Counted from the stretch's first letter, positions 1 to 8,235 are shown. The stretch: DNA of 17,638 nucleotides from Spirochaetota bacterium (GCA_018399855.1 JAGYNX010000013.1:1-17638), one strand, 5' to 3'. Numbers and translations are program-made. The notes: generated from the letters alone by a model not told the origin.

Positions 1-453
1 AAGAGTTTCACGAAAAAATGCCAGTACAAAAAGAGTCAGGCCAAACCCGACACCCATGCCAAGACCGTCCAGTATGGATCTGCCAAGGGTGTTTTTTGAG
101 GCAAATTCTTCAGCCCTGCCAAGTATCATGCAGTTTACAACAATCAGCGGTATAAATATTCCAAGTGCTTTATACACATCAGGCTGAAATGCTTTCAGGG
201 TTAACTCGACTATGATAACAAAACTTGCGATGATAGTAATAAAAATGGGTATTCGAATATGAGGCGGTACGCCCTGTCGTATGATTGACACAAGGATGTT
301 TGAACTGACAAGTACAAATGAAGTGGCAAGTCCCATCCAGAGGGCGTTGGACACAGATGTTGTTACTGCAAGGGTAGGGCAAAGTCCAATTCCCAGAACC
401 AGGATCGGATTCTTTTCCCAGAGTCCCTTCATAAAATCATTTAAATAACTCAT
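1..453 (-). CDS. rnfE: Rnf complex membrane subunit RnfE (partial, C-terminus off the left edge)
   Basis: RnfE is one of the two related hydrophobic core subunits (RnfA and RnfE) of the Rnf complex, which couples electron flow between ferredoxin and NAD to Na+ or H+ transport across the inner membrane. The reading frame is open from the ATG at 453 to the left edge (151 codons; the family is usually about 200 residues). It shows several hydrophobic segments and the two family cysteines: C25 in the GLCPTLAVTT stretch and C108 in the VVNCMILGRAEEF stretch. In the RnfA/NqrE and RnfE/NqrD families such cysteines ligate a membrane-embedded iron-sulfur centre. The start codon overlaps the rnfG stop by 4 bp (ATGA), indicating translational coupling. 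rnfA and rnfB would be expected beyond the edge but cannot be seen. Identity is near certain; only the 3' end is missing. Confidence 0.95.
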   Translation of the reverse strand, partial: MSYLNDFMKGLWEKNPILVLGIGLCPTLAVTTSVSNALWMGLATSFVLVSSNILVSIIRQGVPPHIRIPIFITIIASFVIIVELTLKAFQPDVYKALGIFIPLIVVNCMILGRAEEFASKNTLGRSILDGLGMGVGFGLTLFVLAFFRETL

Positions 454-1163
454 TGTACCCCTGTCCTCCCGTCTGCTGATTTTTGCCGTGCCCGATGCAG
501 CTTTTCAATACCCTTCATAATAGCGTCACGAACGGTTTTGGTGGTAATTGTGGCACCGGTTATAGCGGTTATAGCGTTTATCTCAAGCAGTTGTTCTCTC
601 ATTGATGGTTGCCAGTCACCTTTCTTTACAATCTCAACCTGCTGATCAACCGATAGCCCGGTGAACTGTTTTTGAAACCAGGGATGAGAAGACTTTTCTT
701 CTGTCTTTATTTTTTTGCTTCCAAACAAATCCCCGAATAAGTATCCAAAGAAGGTTTCTGTAGATGCAATTTCCGTACAACGCGCACCCAGGCCGGGGGT
801 TTCTGTTTGGGAAAGTATGGATAAACCAAGAATCTTATCTTTCTCGTTTACCCCGACCATTACTCGGATATCACCTGAATAACCGGGCTGGCTGGTTATA
901 AAAGCAAACGCGTTGAGGATAGTTCCATTTTCTTTTTTCTTTGCTGTCCAGTACACAAAATCTTCAGCATCTAATGAAACGCTTTGTTTATCCTGAATTT
1001 GATAACCGGGAAATACCACTGAAAGAGCATTCTCCCGTTTTTCTTTCTGCTGTTCCTGTATGGCAGGACGTGTCACGTTGTTTATGTGTGACAACGCGAA
1101 TGCCGCGATAAATGCGATAATTGCAATTAGTATTGTAGATTGTATTATTTCCCTGGTGGTCAT
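450..1163 (-). CDS. rnfG: Rnf complex FMN-carrying subunit RnfG
   Basis: RnfG is the extracytoplasmic subunit that carries covalently bound FMN and passes electrons within the Rnf pump. The 237-residue protein has one N-terminal membrane anchor (about residues 8-26) and a soluble FMN-binding domain. It carries the family stretch ETPGLGARC (121-129) and, near the C-terminus, TGATIT (202-207), the flavinylation motif recognised by ApbE-type FMN transferases, which link FMN phosphate to a threonine. A GGAG Shine-Dalgarno sequence lies 6 nt before the ATG at 1163. The gene sits 29 bp after rnfD and overlaps rnfE by 4 bp, inside the rnf operon. The C-terminal tail after the helix at about 210-225 is basic and probably disordered. 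Length is normal for the family. Confidence 0.95.
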   Translation of the reverse strand: MTTREIIQSTILIAIIAFIAAFALSHINNVTRPAIQEQQKEKRENALSVVFPGYQIQDKQSVSLDAEDFVYWTAKKKENGTILNAFAFITSQPGYSGDIRVMVGVNEKDKILGLSILSQTETPGLGARCTEIASTETFFGYLFGDLFGSKKIKTEEKSSHPWFQKQFTGLSVDQQVEIVKKGDWQPSMREQLLEINAITAITGATITTKTVRDAIMKGIEKLHRARQKSADGRTGVQ

Positions 1164-1192
1164 TGCATTCTCCGATAATGGATATTCACGGG

Positions 1193-2272
1193 TTAATTCT
1201 TTTCCGTACCGAAAACTCTGGGTTTTGTCAACCTGTCGATAAGAGGGACAGCCGCGTTCATCAGAAGAATAGAATAAGATACTCCTTCAGGATATCCTCC
1301 CCAGAGTCTTATTACCGATGTGATTATGCCGCAGCCCGCGCCAAAAATAATCATGCCCCTCGCTGTCACGGGTGAGGTGACCATGTCTGTTGCCATGTAA
1401 AAGGCGCCCAGCATTAATCCTCCTGATAAAAGATGGAATAGAATGGCTTGGTATGGCATATCAGAATCATTAAAAAGATAATACATGAGCATAATGATAA
1501 CAACTGTGCCAATATATGATACAGGAATGTGCCAGGTGATTATTCTCTTATAAAGTAGAAAGGATGCCCCGATGAGTATGAAAAGTGCTGATGTTTCACC
1601 AATACATCCTCCGATGTTTCCCATGAACAGTGATTTGAGCATCTCACCTGAAAAAAGAAATTCATGCAACTGCCCGGGTGCAACAGCAAGGTCTTTTAGA
1701 AGACCTGGTCCATCTTTGAGAACACCAAGGGGGGTGGCGGACGTGATTGTATCCACGGCCTCCTGGCTGAGCGATTGTACCCGGGGAAGACTTGATGACA
1801 GCACATTGCCGGATGGGAATGGATGCCAGGTGGTTGTCATTTCAACCGGCCAGGAGGCCATCAAAAATGCCCTTCCCGCAAGGGCGGGGTTGAAAATGTT
1901 GAAACCAATTCCGCCGAAAAGCTGCTTTGCTATAATAATAGCAAAGACAGACCCAATAGTTACCATCCATACGGGAGCATGGGGTGGAACATTCATTGCC
2001 AGCAAAAGCCCGGTTAATGCTGCAGACCCGTCAAGGGCGGTAATTTTTCTTTTAAGAAGAAACTGGTACGCGGCTTCAGCAGCCACTGCGGTAATAACAG
2101 CTGCGCCAATAAGCAGCAGAACCTGGTAGCCGAACAGGTATATGGAGTTGATTGTTACAGGCAGTAGAGATATGACAACCAGCCACATCACCTTTTTCAC
2201 GGAATCTTTTGATCGAATATGCGGAGCATTCGATAGTACAAGATCTTCTTGTAATCTCTTTTCATCAGCCAT
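1193..2272 (-). CDS. rnfD: Rnf complex membrane subunit RnfD
   Basis: RnfD is the large integral-membrane subunit of the Rnf complex, homologous to NqrB. It carries a second covalent FMN and probably lies on the ion-translocation path. The 359-residue protein has about nine to ten hydrophobic segments and family blocks such as the GGIGFNIFNPALAGRAF stretch, and a stretch reading SATPLGVLK. The latter holds the expected flavinylated threonine in TSATPL; the more usual form is SGAT or TGAT, so the glycine is replaced by serine. The start at 2272 is preceded by AAGGA at a rather long spacing of about 12 nt. The gene lies 38 bp after rnfC and 29 bp before rnfG in the same operon. Identity is secure from order, length and motifs. 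Confidence 0.95.
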   Translation of the reverse strand: MADEKRLQEDLVLSNAPHIRSKDSVKKVMWLVVISLLPVTINSIYLFGYQVLLLIGAAVITAVAAEAAYQFLLKRKITALDGSAALTGLLLAMNVPPHAPVWMVTIGSVFAIIIAKQLFGGIGFNIFNPALAGRAFLMASWPVEMTTTWHPFPSGNVLSSSLPRVQSLSQEAVDTITSATPLGVLKDGPGLLKDLAVAPGQLHEFLFSGEMLKSLFMGNIGGCIGETSALFILIGASFLLYKRIITWHIPVSYIGTVVIIMLMYYLFNDSDMPYQAILFHLLSGGLMLGAFYMATDMVTSPVTARGMIIFGAGCGIITSVIRLWGGYPEGVSYSILLMNAAVPLIDRLTKPRVFGTEKN

Positions 2273-2310
2273 GATAGTACCGGTTCCTTGTGTAATCTAA
2301 GGTAACAGTA

Positions 2311-3633
2311 TCAGCGTTTCGCACTGAATGTCACCTGGGCCAGTTTAATGAAATGGCTCAGCGGCCGTTTTGAGGGACATACGTATGTACATGAACCGCA
2401 CATTATGCAGTCAAAAGGATGAAGAGTCTCGGCGATATCATATCGCTGTTTTTCAACAGCATTGCCCAGTTCATTCGGCATAAGTTGCATTGGACAGGCC
2501 GCGACACACCTGCCACATCGTATGCATGGACTGTAATCATGAATTGCAACTTCGTCCTGCCCAAGAATTAGTACTCCGGATGTTCCTTTCACAACGGATG
2601 TCTCCATGTGGTTCAGTGCCAGTCCGCACATGGGGCCGCCCATTATTACCTTGGCGGGTTTTCCCGTAAGACCGCCGCATTCTTCAATTATATCTGTAAT
2701 ACGGGCTCCAATTCTCACCTTGTAATTGCCCGGATTTTTGACTATACTTCCTGTTACTGTAAGATATCTCTCGATCAGTGGTTTCCCGAATAGAACTGCC
2801 TCCCGCATCGCGAAAATGGTTCCAACGTTATTCACCACCACACCTACGTCAAGGGGAAGTTCTCCTGAGGGTACCTCTCTTTTTAGGATGGTATATATAA
2901 GTTGTTTCTCTGCTCCCTGTGGATATTTGACCGGCAGGGGATGGAGTTCTATGGTTTCATTGAAGTTGCCGTTTTCGATAGCTTTTGAAATTGCTTTAAT
3001 GGCTTCAGGTTTGTTTTTTTCTATACCGATGGCGGCCTTGTTAATTTTAAGTATTTTCAATGTAATTCGTATACCCTCAATAATCTCGTCAGGGTAAGTT
3101 TGCATCAACATGTCGTCGACGGTAAGGTAGGGTTCGCATTCGGCCCCGTTAACAACAAAGGTATCAATTTCCCTGTGCTCGGGGGGGCTAAGCTTTACCG
3201 CGGTGGGGAATGCGGCTCCACCCATACCGGTTATGCCGGCCTCGTGTACAAGGTTCATTAGTTCATCAGAAGATAATTCTTCCCAGTTTCGTGATTCAAC
3301 ATTTTTCCCTGAAGATGAAAAGGATCCTTCTGCTTCAATAACCACGCATTGTCCATGTTCAGAATACACGGTTGGATAATCAGTAATTTCAACAACCCTG
3401 CCGGGAATAGAAGCGTGTACGTTAGCGCTGATAAATCCATCCGCTCTTCCTATCATCTGTCCTTCTTCGACAATATCATCAACTTCGACCAGCGGAACAG
3501 CAGGTTTCCCTATGTGTTGCTGCAGCGGGATGTAACACCTGTGAGGTATAGAAAGATTTACAAACGGCTTATCCCTGCTTAACTTCTTGTGTCCAGGGGG
3601 ATGTATGCCGCCTTTGAATGTTTTTAAAAGCAT
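2311..3633 (-). CDS. rnfC: Rnf complex iron-sulfur/NADH-binding subunit RnfC
   Basis: RnfC is the peripheral cytoplasmic subunit that binds NAD(H) and FMN and relays electrons through two [4Fe-4S] clusters. The 440-residue protein starts with the typical GGIHPPGHK segment. It has a central Rossmann-like part similar to the NuoF/Nqo1 family (GMGGAAFPTAVKL, then a GAECEPYLT stretch). It ends in a two-cluster ferredoxin domain: CIRCGRCVAACP and CIMCGSCTYVCP, both with full CxxCxxCxxxCP sets. A Shine-Dalgarno AGGGA lies 7 nt before the ATG at 3633. Only 3 bp separate it from the stop of the upstream cysteine-rich gene, so the two are very probably co-transcribed and coupled. The length matches short RnfC forms without the long alanine-rich C-terminal tail of gammaproteobacterial proteins. 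Confidence 0.96.
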   Translation of the reverse strand: MLLKTFKGGIHPPGHKKLSRDKPFVNLSIPHRCYIPLQQHIGKPAVPLVEVDDIVEEGQMIGRADGFISANVHASIPGRVVEITDYPTVYSEHGQCVVIEAEGSFSSSGKNVESRNWEELSSDELMNLVHEAGITGMGGAAFPTAVKLSPPEHREIDTFVVNGAECEPYLTVDDMLMQTYPDEIIEGIRITLKILKINKAAIGIEKNKPEAIKAISKAIENGNFNETIELHPLPVKYPQGAEKQLIYTILKREVPSGELPLDVGVVVNNVGTIFAMREAVLFGKPLIERYLTVTGSIVKNPGNYKVRIGARITDIIEECGGLTGKPAKVIMGGPMCGLALNHMETSVVKGTSGVLILGQDEVAIHDYSPCIRCGRCVAACPMQLMPNELGNAVEKQRYDIAETLHPFDCIMCGSCTYVCPSKRPLSHFIKLAQVTFSAKR

Positions 3634-3636
3634 ATA

Positions 3637-3915
3637 TTATTCCCTGGTTGAGTATATCTCGTCTTTAATAGGAAGCTCTTTTCTCAAGTTCTTAATATAT
3701 GGATATAGTTCACCTGCTTCAGCGTAACCGTCACAATCATCCATTATACGCCTGGCTACTGTAAAATATTTATAAAGCTTTTCTTCTCCAGAGCGCTTTA
3801 CCCATTTCTTCTTCATGCATCGTACCCGTAATACGTACCTGTCAGGTTCAGACTCGTATTGCCTGATTACAATACAATTGAGACAATTCGCGCAGAATAT
3901 CTTTTCTTTTACCAT
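3637..3915 (-). CDS. small cysteine-rich protein leading the rnf operon, function unknown
   Basis: I do not recognise this 92-residue protein as a named family. It is basic and cytoplasmic-looking, with no signal or membrane segment. It has a CxxCxxC cluster near the N-terminus (C8, C11, C14), followed by C33 and C61, enough to bind a zinc ion or an iron-sulfur centre. The C-terminal half looks helical. The start is well supported: AAGGAG lies 6 nt before the ATG at 3915. It is the first gene after the promoter at 3974-4002, and its stop is 3 bp before the rnfC ATG, so it is made together with the Rnf complex. An accessory, assembly or redox-sensing role for Rnf is an inference from position only. 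Confidence 0.85.
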   Translation of the reverse strand: MVKEKIFCANCLNCIVIRQYESEPDRYVLRVRCMKKKWVKRSGEEKLYKYFTVARRIMDDCDGYAEAGELYPYIKNLRKELPIKDEIYSTRE

Positions 3916-3973
3916 GTGCCGCTCCTTGCGTGGTTCATGTAACTGTATATTTCATGGTGACTTTTTTCAAAAA

Positions 3974-4002
3974 ATTACACCTGCCAAAAGGCGGGCAGTC
4001 AA
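3974..4002 (-). promoter_or_regulatory. sigma70-type promoter of the rnf operon
   Basis: Read on the minus strand there is TTGACT (4002-3997), a 17-bp spacer and TGTAAT (3979-3974). Each hexamer matches the consensus at 5 of 6 positions with ideal spacing. The predicted transcription start near 3967 gives a leader of about 50 nt before the cysteine-rich gene. The spacer contains an inverted repeat, CTGCC-N8-GGCAG (3981-3998), which could serve as an operator. Confidence 0.65.
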
Positions 4003-4104
4003 GTATTTTTTAAAATAGTTATTTTCTGTCAAATACATTTCACTGTTATGTCCGGAAAAAACCACGACAGGGAAATAAAATAATAAGTGCTTTTTAAATT
4101 CTTA

Positions 4105-4132
4105 TTTACAAATACATACTCTATGATATATG
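4105..4132 (+). promoter_or_regulatory. possible promoter of the radical SAM gene
   Basis: TTTACA (4105-4110) and TATATG (4127-4132) are separated by 16 bp in an AT-rich stretch, facing the radical SAM gene. The predicted leader would be about 90 nt. The match is moderate and other -10-like hexamers lie nearby (TATGAT at 4122). The 314-bp gap 3916-4229 holds only this and the divergent rnf promoter; I see no RNA gene in it. Confidence 0.35.
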
Positions 4133-4229
4133 TCTGCATCTCTACTATTTAGCTTATTTTAGAATGAATTCCAGCCATTCAGGATGCATCGATCTTTTCA
4201 AGTATCCCGGGCACGAGGAGCAACAATAC

Positions 4230-5795
4230 ATGAAGGTGTTATTAATAAATCCTCCTTATCCATTTGAGGAATCACCATCCCCCCCTTTTGGTCTTATGGC
4301 ACTTGCCGCATACCTGGTTGAACAAGGTGTTACCGTTAAAATTGAAGATTATATCGTCAATCCTTACTCAATGGACAGGATACAGGAAGTGATGGACACC
4401 TTCAAGCCGGACGTGGTGGGTGCTACCGGTGTAACCATGACTATTAATCGAAGCCTGAATATTCTCAGGGATTACCGTGAATGTAATCCCAATATCAAGA
4501 CTGTTCTGGGTGGTCCGCATGTAACCTTTGATGCCAATGCCATACTTGAAAGCAGTCCATGGATAGATTATATTGTTCGGGGAGAAGGGGAACTTACCTT
4601 TATGGATCTGCTTGAAAACATTAATTCTCCATCCTCAATGGAACATGTAAAGGGCATTTCTTATAGAAAGCACGGGAAGGTTCACAATAATCCACGAAGG
4701 GCCTTTATCGAGGATTTAAACATTCTGCCTTTTCCTGCCAGGCATCTTGTGGAATTGAGCAAGTACCGTGCCCTTGGTTTTCCTGTTAACCTTATGACAT
4801 CACGAGGATGTCCATTCTCCTGTATATTCTGTGTGGGCAGTAAAATGGTTGGACGAAGAGTCCGTTATTTTGACGTAGAGAGAATTGTTGACGAATTTGA
4901 AATGCTGTCAAAGCTGAAATTCAAGCAGATAAATGTAGTGGATGACCTGTTTACCTCTAACAAAAAAAGATGTATTGCTATATGCAAAAGTATTATTAAC
5001 AGGGGTATATCTCATCCCTGGACAGCATTTGCCCGTGTTGATACAGTTAACCGTGAATTGCTTGAAAATCTCAAGGAAGCAGGATGTACCACCCTGTGTT
5101 TCGGTATTGAAAGCGGAAACCAGGAAATACTTGACCGTGTGAAAAAGAAAATAACCCTGGAGAAATGCAGAAAGGCGGTTGACCTCTGTAAAGAAGTTGG
5201 TATCGATCCGATGACATCGTATATACTTGGACTTCCGGGAGAAACCCCCGAGACTGTTCGTAAAACGATGGATTTTGCAAAAGAACTCAGCCCAAATTAC
5301 GGGTTCCATATACTGGCTCCCTTTCCCGGAACAGAGGTGCGTGATAAAAAAGAAGAGTATGGCATGAGAATTTTAACCAGCGACTGGGATCAATATGATG
5401 CTAACAGGTCGGTTTCGGATACAGGTGCCATTTCACATCAACAGATTGACAGCATCGTGAATGAATTTAACGATGGTATTGTACGCTACGTAAAGAATAT
5501 TCAGAAGAAGCTGGATAACGGGGAATCATTACCCGAAGATGAAAGAACCCTTTACCAGAATATTCGCTCATTTGAGATCACCCGGGATATTATTATGAAC
5601 AGGGTAATCGAACAATTCAATGAAACGACCAATCGTGCTCCTGATGAAGCGGTAATAGAACTTCTTGAAAAGCATATTTCACGTAGCCTCAACACACGTG
5701 ATGGAGAGGTGAAGCAGGAACTGGACAGGCTTTTTGCCCTTGGCTGTCTCAATGTGAAGAGAAAAGGTAATGAAACCACTATCGTATGGGAGTAG
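4230..5795 (+). CDS. B12-binding-type radical SAM protein with C-terminal extension
   Basis: The 521-residue protein has an N-terminal Rossmann-like domain of the cobalamin-binding type (MKVLLINPPYP start, LGGPHVTF at 93-100, VRGEGE at 116-121). A radical SAM TIM-barrel core follows, with the cluster motif CPFSCIFC (C194, C198, C201), which binds [4Fe-4S] and S-adenosylmethionine. This is the BchE/methyltransferase-like class, often acting on lipids, cofactors or peptides; the substrate cannot be read from sequence. The last roughly 120 residues are outside the core, and the final 50 look like a winged-helix fold. I chose ATG 4230 because GAGGAG lies 9 nt upstream and homologues begin at this point. 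An in-frame ATG at 4164 has no ribosome site. The gene is monocistronic and ends 6 bp from the convergent methyltransferase. Confidence 0.9.
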   Translation: MKVLLINPPYPFEESPSPPFGLMALAAYLVEQGVTVKIEDYIVNPYSMDRIQEVMDTFKPDVVGATGVTMTINRSLNILRDYRECNPNIKTVLGGPHVTFDANAILESSPWIDYIVRGEGELTFMDLLENINSPSSMEHVKGISYRKHGKVHNNPRRAFIEDLNILPFPARHLVELSKYRALGFPVNLMTSRGCPFSCIFCVGSKMVGRRVRYFDVERIVDEFEMLSKLKFKQINVVDDLFTSNKKRCIAICKSIINRGISHPWTAFARVDTVNRELLENLKEAGCTTLCFGIESGNQEILDRVKKKITLEKCRKAVDLCKEVGIDPMTSYILGLPGETPETVRKTMDFAKELSPNYGFHILAPFPGTEVRDKKEEYGMRILTSDWDQYDANRSVSDTGAISHQQIDSIVNEFNDGIVRYVKNIQKKLDNGESLPEDERTLYQNIRSFEITRDIIMNRVIEQFNETTNRAPDEAVIELLEKHISRSLNTRDGEVKQELDRLFALGCLNVKRKGNETTIVWE

Positions 5796-5801
5796 TCTTT
5801 C

Positions 5802-6611
5802 TTACTTTGTTACTTTTACCATTAACACAACACCGAAATGTTTGAGAAAGGGAAACCTGCCATTAGCTTTTGCTTCGAACCAGTCTGATATCTTTCTTAG
5901 CCTGCGATGAAATGATCGTGGAATGAGGATGTATTGCCAGGTCCACCTGGTGTGAAAATTCCATGGAGGCCTGAATTCATGGGCTGTGATGGATACTTCT
6001 TTGTACATTTTTCCGGTTATCTTCTTGATTTCTCCAAGCCTGTAAAATCGCATTCTTATGGGATCTTTCACACGAAACAGGTGGATGCTTACAAACTGTA
6101 AAAAACTGAACAAGAAGTTTTCAGGGGCAAATCTGCCGGGGACGCGAATATAGGCAACACCTCCGGGTTTGAGAATTCTATGTACCTCTGAGAACACTGC
6201 TTTTCCATTTGCTTTTGAGAGATGCTGAAGAACAAGCAGCGAATATACCTTGTCAAATGAGTTGTCCTTAAAAGGAAGACGGGTGCCGTCTCCCTGGAGC
6301 AGTGGTGCGTTACGTCCCTGTTTATCGAGATGTTGCCGTGTTAGTGTAAGCATATTATGGGAGATATCCAGTCCCACTGCATCAGCATTCCTGTCAAGTA
6401 CAGGTTTCAGCACCCGGCCCCACCCACATCCCAGGTCAAGTATTCTTTCTTTCCCTGTTACTGGAAATGGCGGGGGGGCGTCCAGAAGGTCACCATAAAA
6501 ATCTTTCAGAATGACTTCTATCCCAAGAGTAATAAATGGTGCGTCCTTTAATGCACCTTCGTCCCAGACCCTGACGTATTCGTTGAAAAAATCGTTATCG
6601 CGTACAATCAA
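5802..6611 (-). CDS. class I SAM-dependent methyltransferase (Methyltransf_11 type)
   Basis: The 269-residue protein has a Rossmann-fold methyltransferase core. Motif I is LDLGCGWGRVL (58-68), an acidic residue ends strand 2 (D82 in GLDIS), GDGTRLPF (107-114) is motif II/III, and RILKPGG (145-151) is the usual post-strand-4 turn of the UbiE/Methyltransf_11 group. The C-terminal part is rich in aromatic and basic residues, as in enzymes acting on membrane-associated substrates, but no substrate is evident. The start is a TTG at 6611, supported by AGGAG exactly 7 nt upstream (6619-6623 on the plus strand). It lies 28 bp after the DUF4015 gene and is probably its operon partner. A role in modifying a glycan or lipid is inference only. 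Confidence 0.88.
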   Translation of the reverse strand: MIVRDNDFFNEYVRVWDEGALKDAPFITLGIEVILKDFYGDLLDAPPPFPVTGKERILDLGCGWGRVLKPVLDRNADAVGLDISHNMLTLTRQHLDKQGRNAPLLQGDGTRLPFKDNSFDKVYSLLVLQHLSKANGKAVFSEVHRILKPGGVAYIRVPGRFAPENFLFSFLQFVSIHLFRVKDPIRMRFYRLGEIKKITGKMYKEVSITAHEFRPPWNFHTRWTWQYILIPRSFHRRLRKISDWFEAKANGRFPFLKHFGVVLMVKVTK

Positions 6612-6639
6612 AGCAATGCTCCTGTATTTTCGCCCGTCC

Positions 6640-8139
6640 TCAGCGTTGTGTGAGATTAGTCGGGTCGGTAAGATTATTTGCTGTACCCTTGCTGCTCACT
6701 GTTGCTTTCAATGATGCCATTGCCCTGAGAACTGTATTATAATCGTTCCCGGCGTTCCAGAACAGGTATCCTTCGGCACCGGCATCGTTGCTTGCCTTGA
6801 CCTGCTTGAGTATGTAATCTTCGTTGTAATTGCTAACACGCCATTTAAACGCCTGAAGCCATGGACGTACACGGGTATTTCCCGCGCGGGATTTTACCCT
6901 TTTGCATCCCTGGTAAATGAAATAATAAGGGTTGTCACCAGGTTTATTGAAACCGTCAAAATCATCATTGAAGTGAGAGGGGTAAAGCATCGGTGATATC
7001 ACATCGCAATAACGGGCCAGTAGTTCAACTTTTTGTCCTGTTTTCCGTATATCAACTGATTTACCCCATGCCACTACGCCAAATATATCGATGGATATTC
7101 TTGTGTTGCTGGCGTGTAATTCTTTGTAGGCTCTCTTAAGAAAATGGGCTATAACTTCTTCTTTCTGCATTTTCCCAAAGTGCCACGCGTAGCTGGCATC
7201 TGAAAGATTACCAACAGTGGGGAATCGAATATAATCGAACTGAATCTCGTCCACCCCGTAATGAGCCAGCTCGAGGGCTATGGCGATGTTGTAATCCTGC
7301 ACGTACTTGTTGGTGGGATCACACCATAATTCTTTTGAACCTTCATTCCATATTCTGCCGGTTGACCTGGACTGTATTGCGTATTCGGGCTTCTTTCTAA
7401 CAAGCAGATGATCTCTGAATACTGATGTCCTTGCGATGACATAATAATCAAGTGACTTGAATATACGTATAAGTGAGGCAATATCGTCCACGGTTCGCTT
7501 GTTATGAGTGTCAAGTTCCTGAACCGCGGGTACATGACTGAGGTAGCTGATTATTCCGGGTATATCCTTAACATCGAATACAATTGAATTGATGCCGCTT
7601 TCCCGTAGACTTTTAAGAGACTTGATGAAATTATAAGTACCCAGGCTGTTACCTGTAAAATACAGGCCTCGTACTGGGGGGATAGATGGCATCGAGGATT
7701 TTTTCAAATCCACCACGGCGGCCGGCAGTGAGTGGGGAATGTACAATATGTCATTCTTGCTGATGGTTGTCGAAGCAAGAGCATTAGCCTTTATTATGGC
7801 TTTTCTGAGATTGTAGGTTCTATAATAGTGTGTATATTTTAAAAGGTTGTCAGAAATTTGGGATACTGTCTCATTGCCCAAAGATCGATAAAATAACATT
7901 TGCCCGGAGTGGTAAATGTTATGCTCTTCGGCTGCATATGGCCTCATATATTTCTTTTCCAGGGAAGGATATACGATAGTAAACCGGTCCTTCTGGTTCA
8001 TATTTGAGAACATGGATAAGAGGTATCCCCTGCAGTAATCAATTTTATATATAATATAATCTTTCTTCAGTATACACAGAAGGGTTATCAGGATAAGTAT
8101 CAGTGTTGTGATGATAATTGTACTTTTTCGCTTTGCCAT
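6640..8139 (-). CDS. membrane-anchored LysM / DUF4015 putative glycosyl hydrolase
   Basis: The 499-residue protein has an N-terminal membrane anchor (about 8-24) and then a LysM-like segment (about 82-135: NETVSQISDNLL, AIIKANAL, NDILYIP). From about 155 to 480 it has a TIM-barrel domain of the DUF4015 family (Pfam 'putative glycosyl hydrolase domain'). Recognisable blocks are GLYFTGNSLG, VFDVKD, the conserved EIQFDYIRFPT (298-308), SIDIFG (349-354) and ISPMLYPSHF (381-390). It should face the periplasm, held to the inner membrane, with LysM gripping peptidoglycan or another GlcNAc-containing glycan. Family members are uncharacterised relatives of alpha-amylase/GH13-like barrels. An in-frame GTG at 8169 exists, but the ATG at 8139, preceded by AAAGGGA and followed by a typical signal-anchor, is preferred. 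It heads a two-gene operon with the methyltransferase. Confidence 0.87.
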   Translation of the reverse strand: MAKRKSTIIITTLILILITLLCILKKDYIIYKIDYCRGYLLSMFSNMNQKDRFTIVYPSLEKKYMRPYAAEEHNIYHSGQMLFYRSLGNETVSQISDNLLKYTHYYRTYNLRKAIIKANALASTTISKNDILYIPHSLPAAVVDLKKSSMPSIPPVRGLYFTGNSLGTYNFIKSLKSLRESGINSIVFDVKDIPGIISYLSHVPAVQELDTHNKRTVDDIASLIRIFKSLDYYVIARTSVFRDHLLVRKKPEYAIQSRSTGRIWNEGSKELWCDPTNKYVQDYNIAIALELAHYGVDEIQFDYIRFPTVGNLSDASYAWHFGKMQKEEVIAHFLKRAYKELHASNTRISIDIFGVVAWGKSVDIRKTGQKVELLARYCDVISPMLYPSHFNDDFDGFNKPGDNPYYFIYQGCKRVKSRAGNTRVRPWLQAFKWRVSNYNEDYILKQVKASNDAGAEGYLFWNAGNDYNTVLRAMASLKATVSSKGTANNLTDPTNLTQR

Positions 8140-8235
8140 AAAAAATATTTCCCTTTCAATTTGTATCACTTAAAACAGATCCGCTCATCATTTCAATTAT
8201 TTTATTTTTTTCATCTGGAAATAATTGCATTTGTT

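Noticed and set aside
1572..2129. 185-codon open frame on the plus strand across rnfD
   Set aside because: Lies wholly antisense to a secure rnfD gene. The translation is low-complexity and without family features, a shadow of the real frame.
4164..4229. 22-codon N-terminal extension of the radical SAM protein from ATG 4164
   Set aside because: No Shine-Dalgarno sequence. The extension has no resemblance to the family start, whereas ATG 4230 has GAGGAG at good spacing.
4908..5309. 133-codon minus-strand frame inside the radical SAM gene
   Set aside because: Antisense to the conserved radical SAM core, with no ribosome site or motif.
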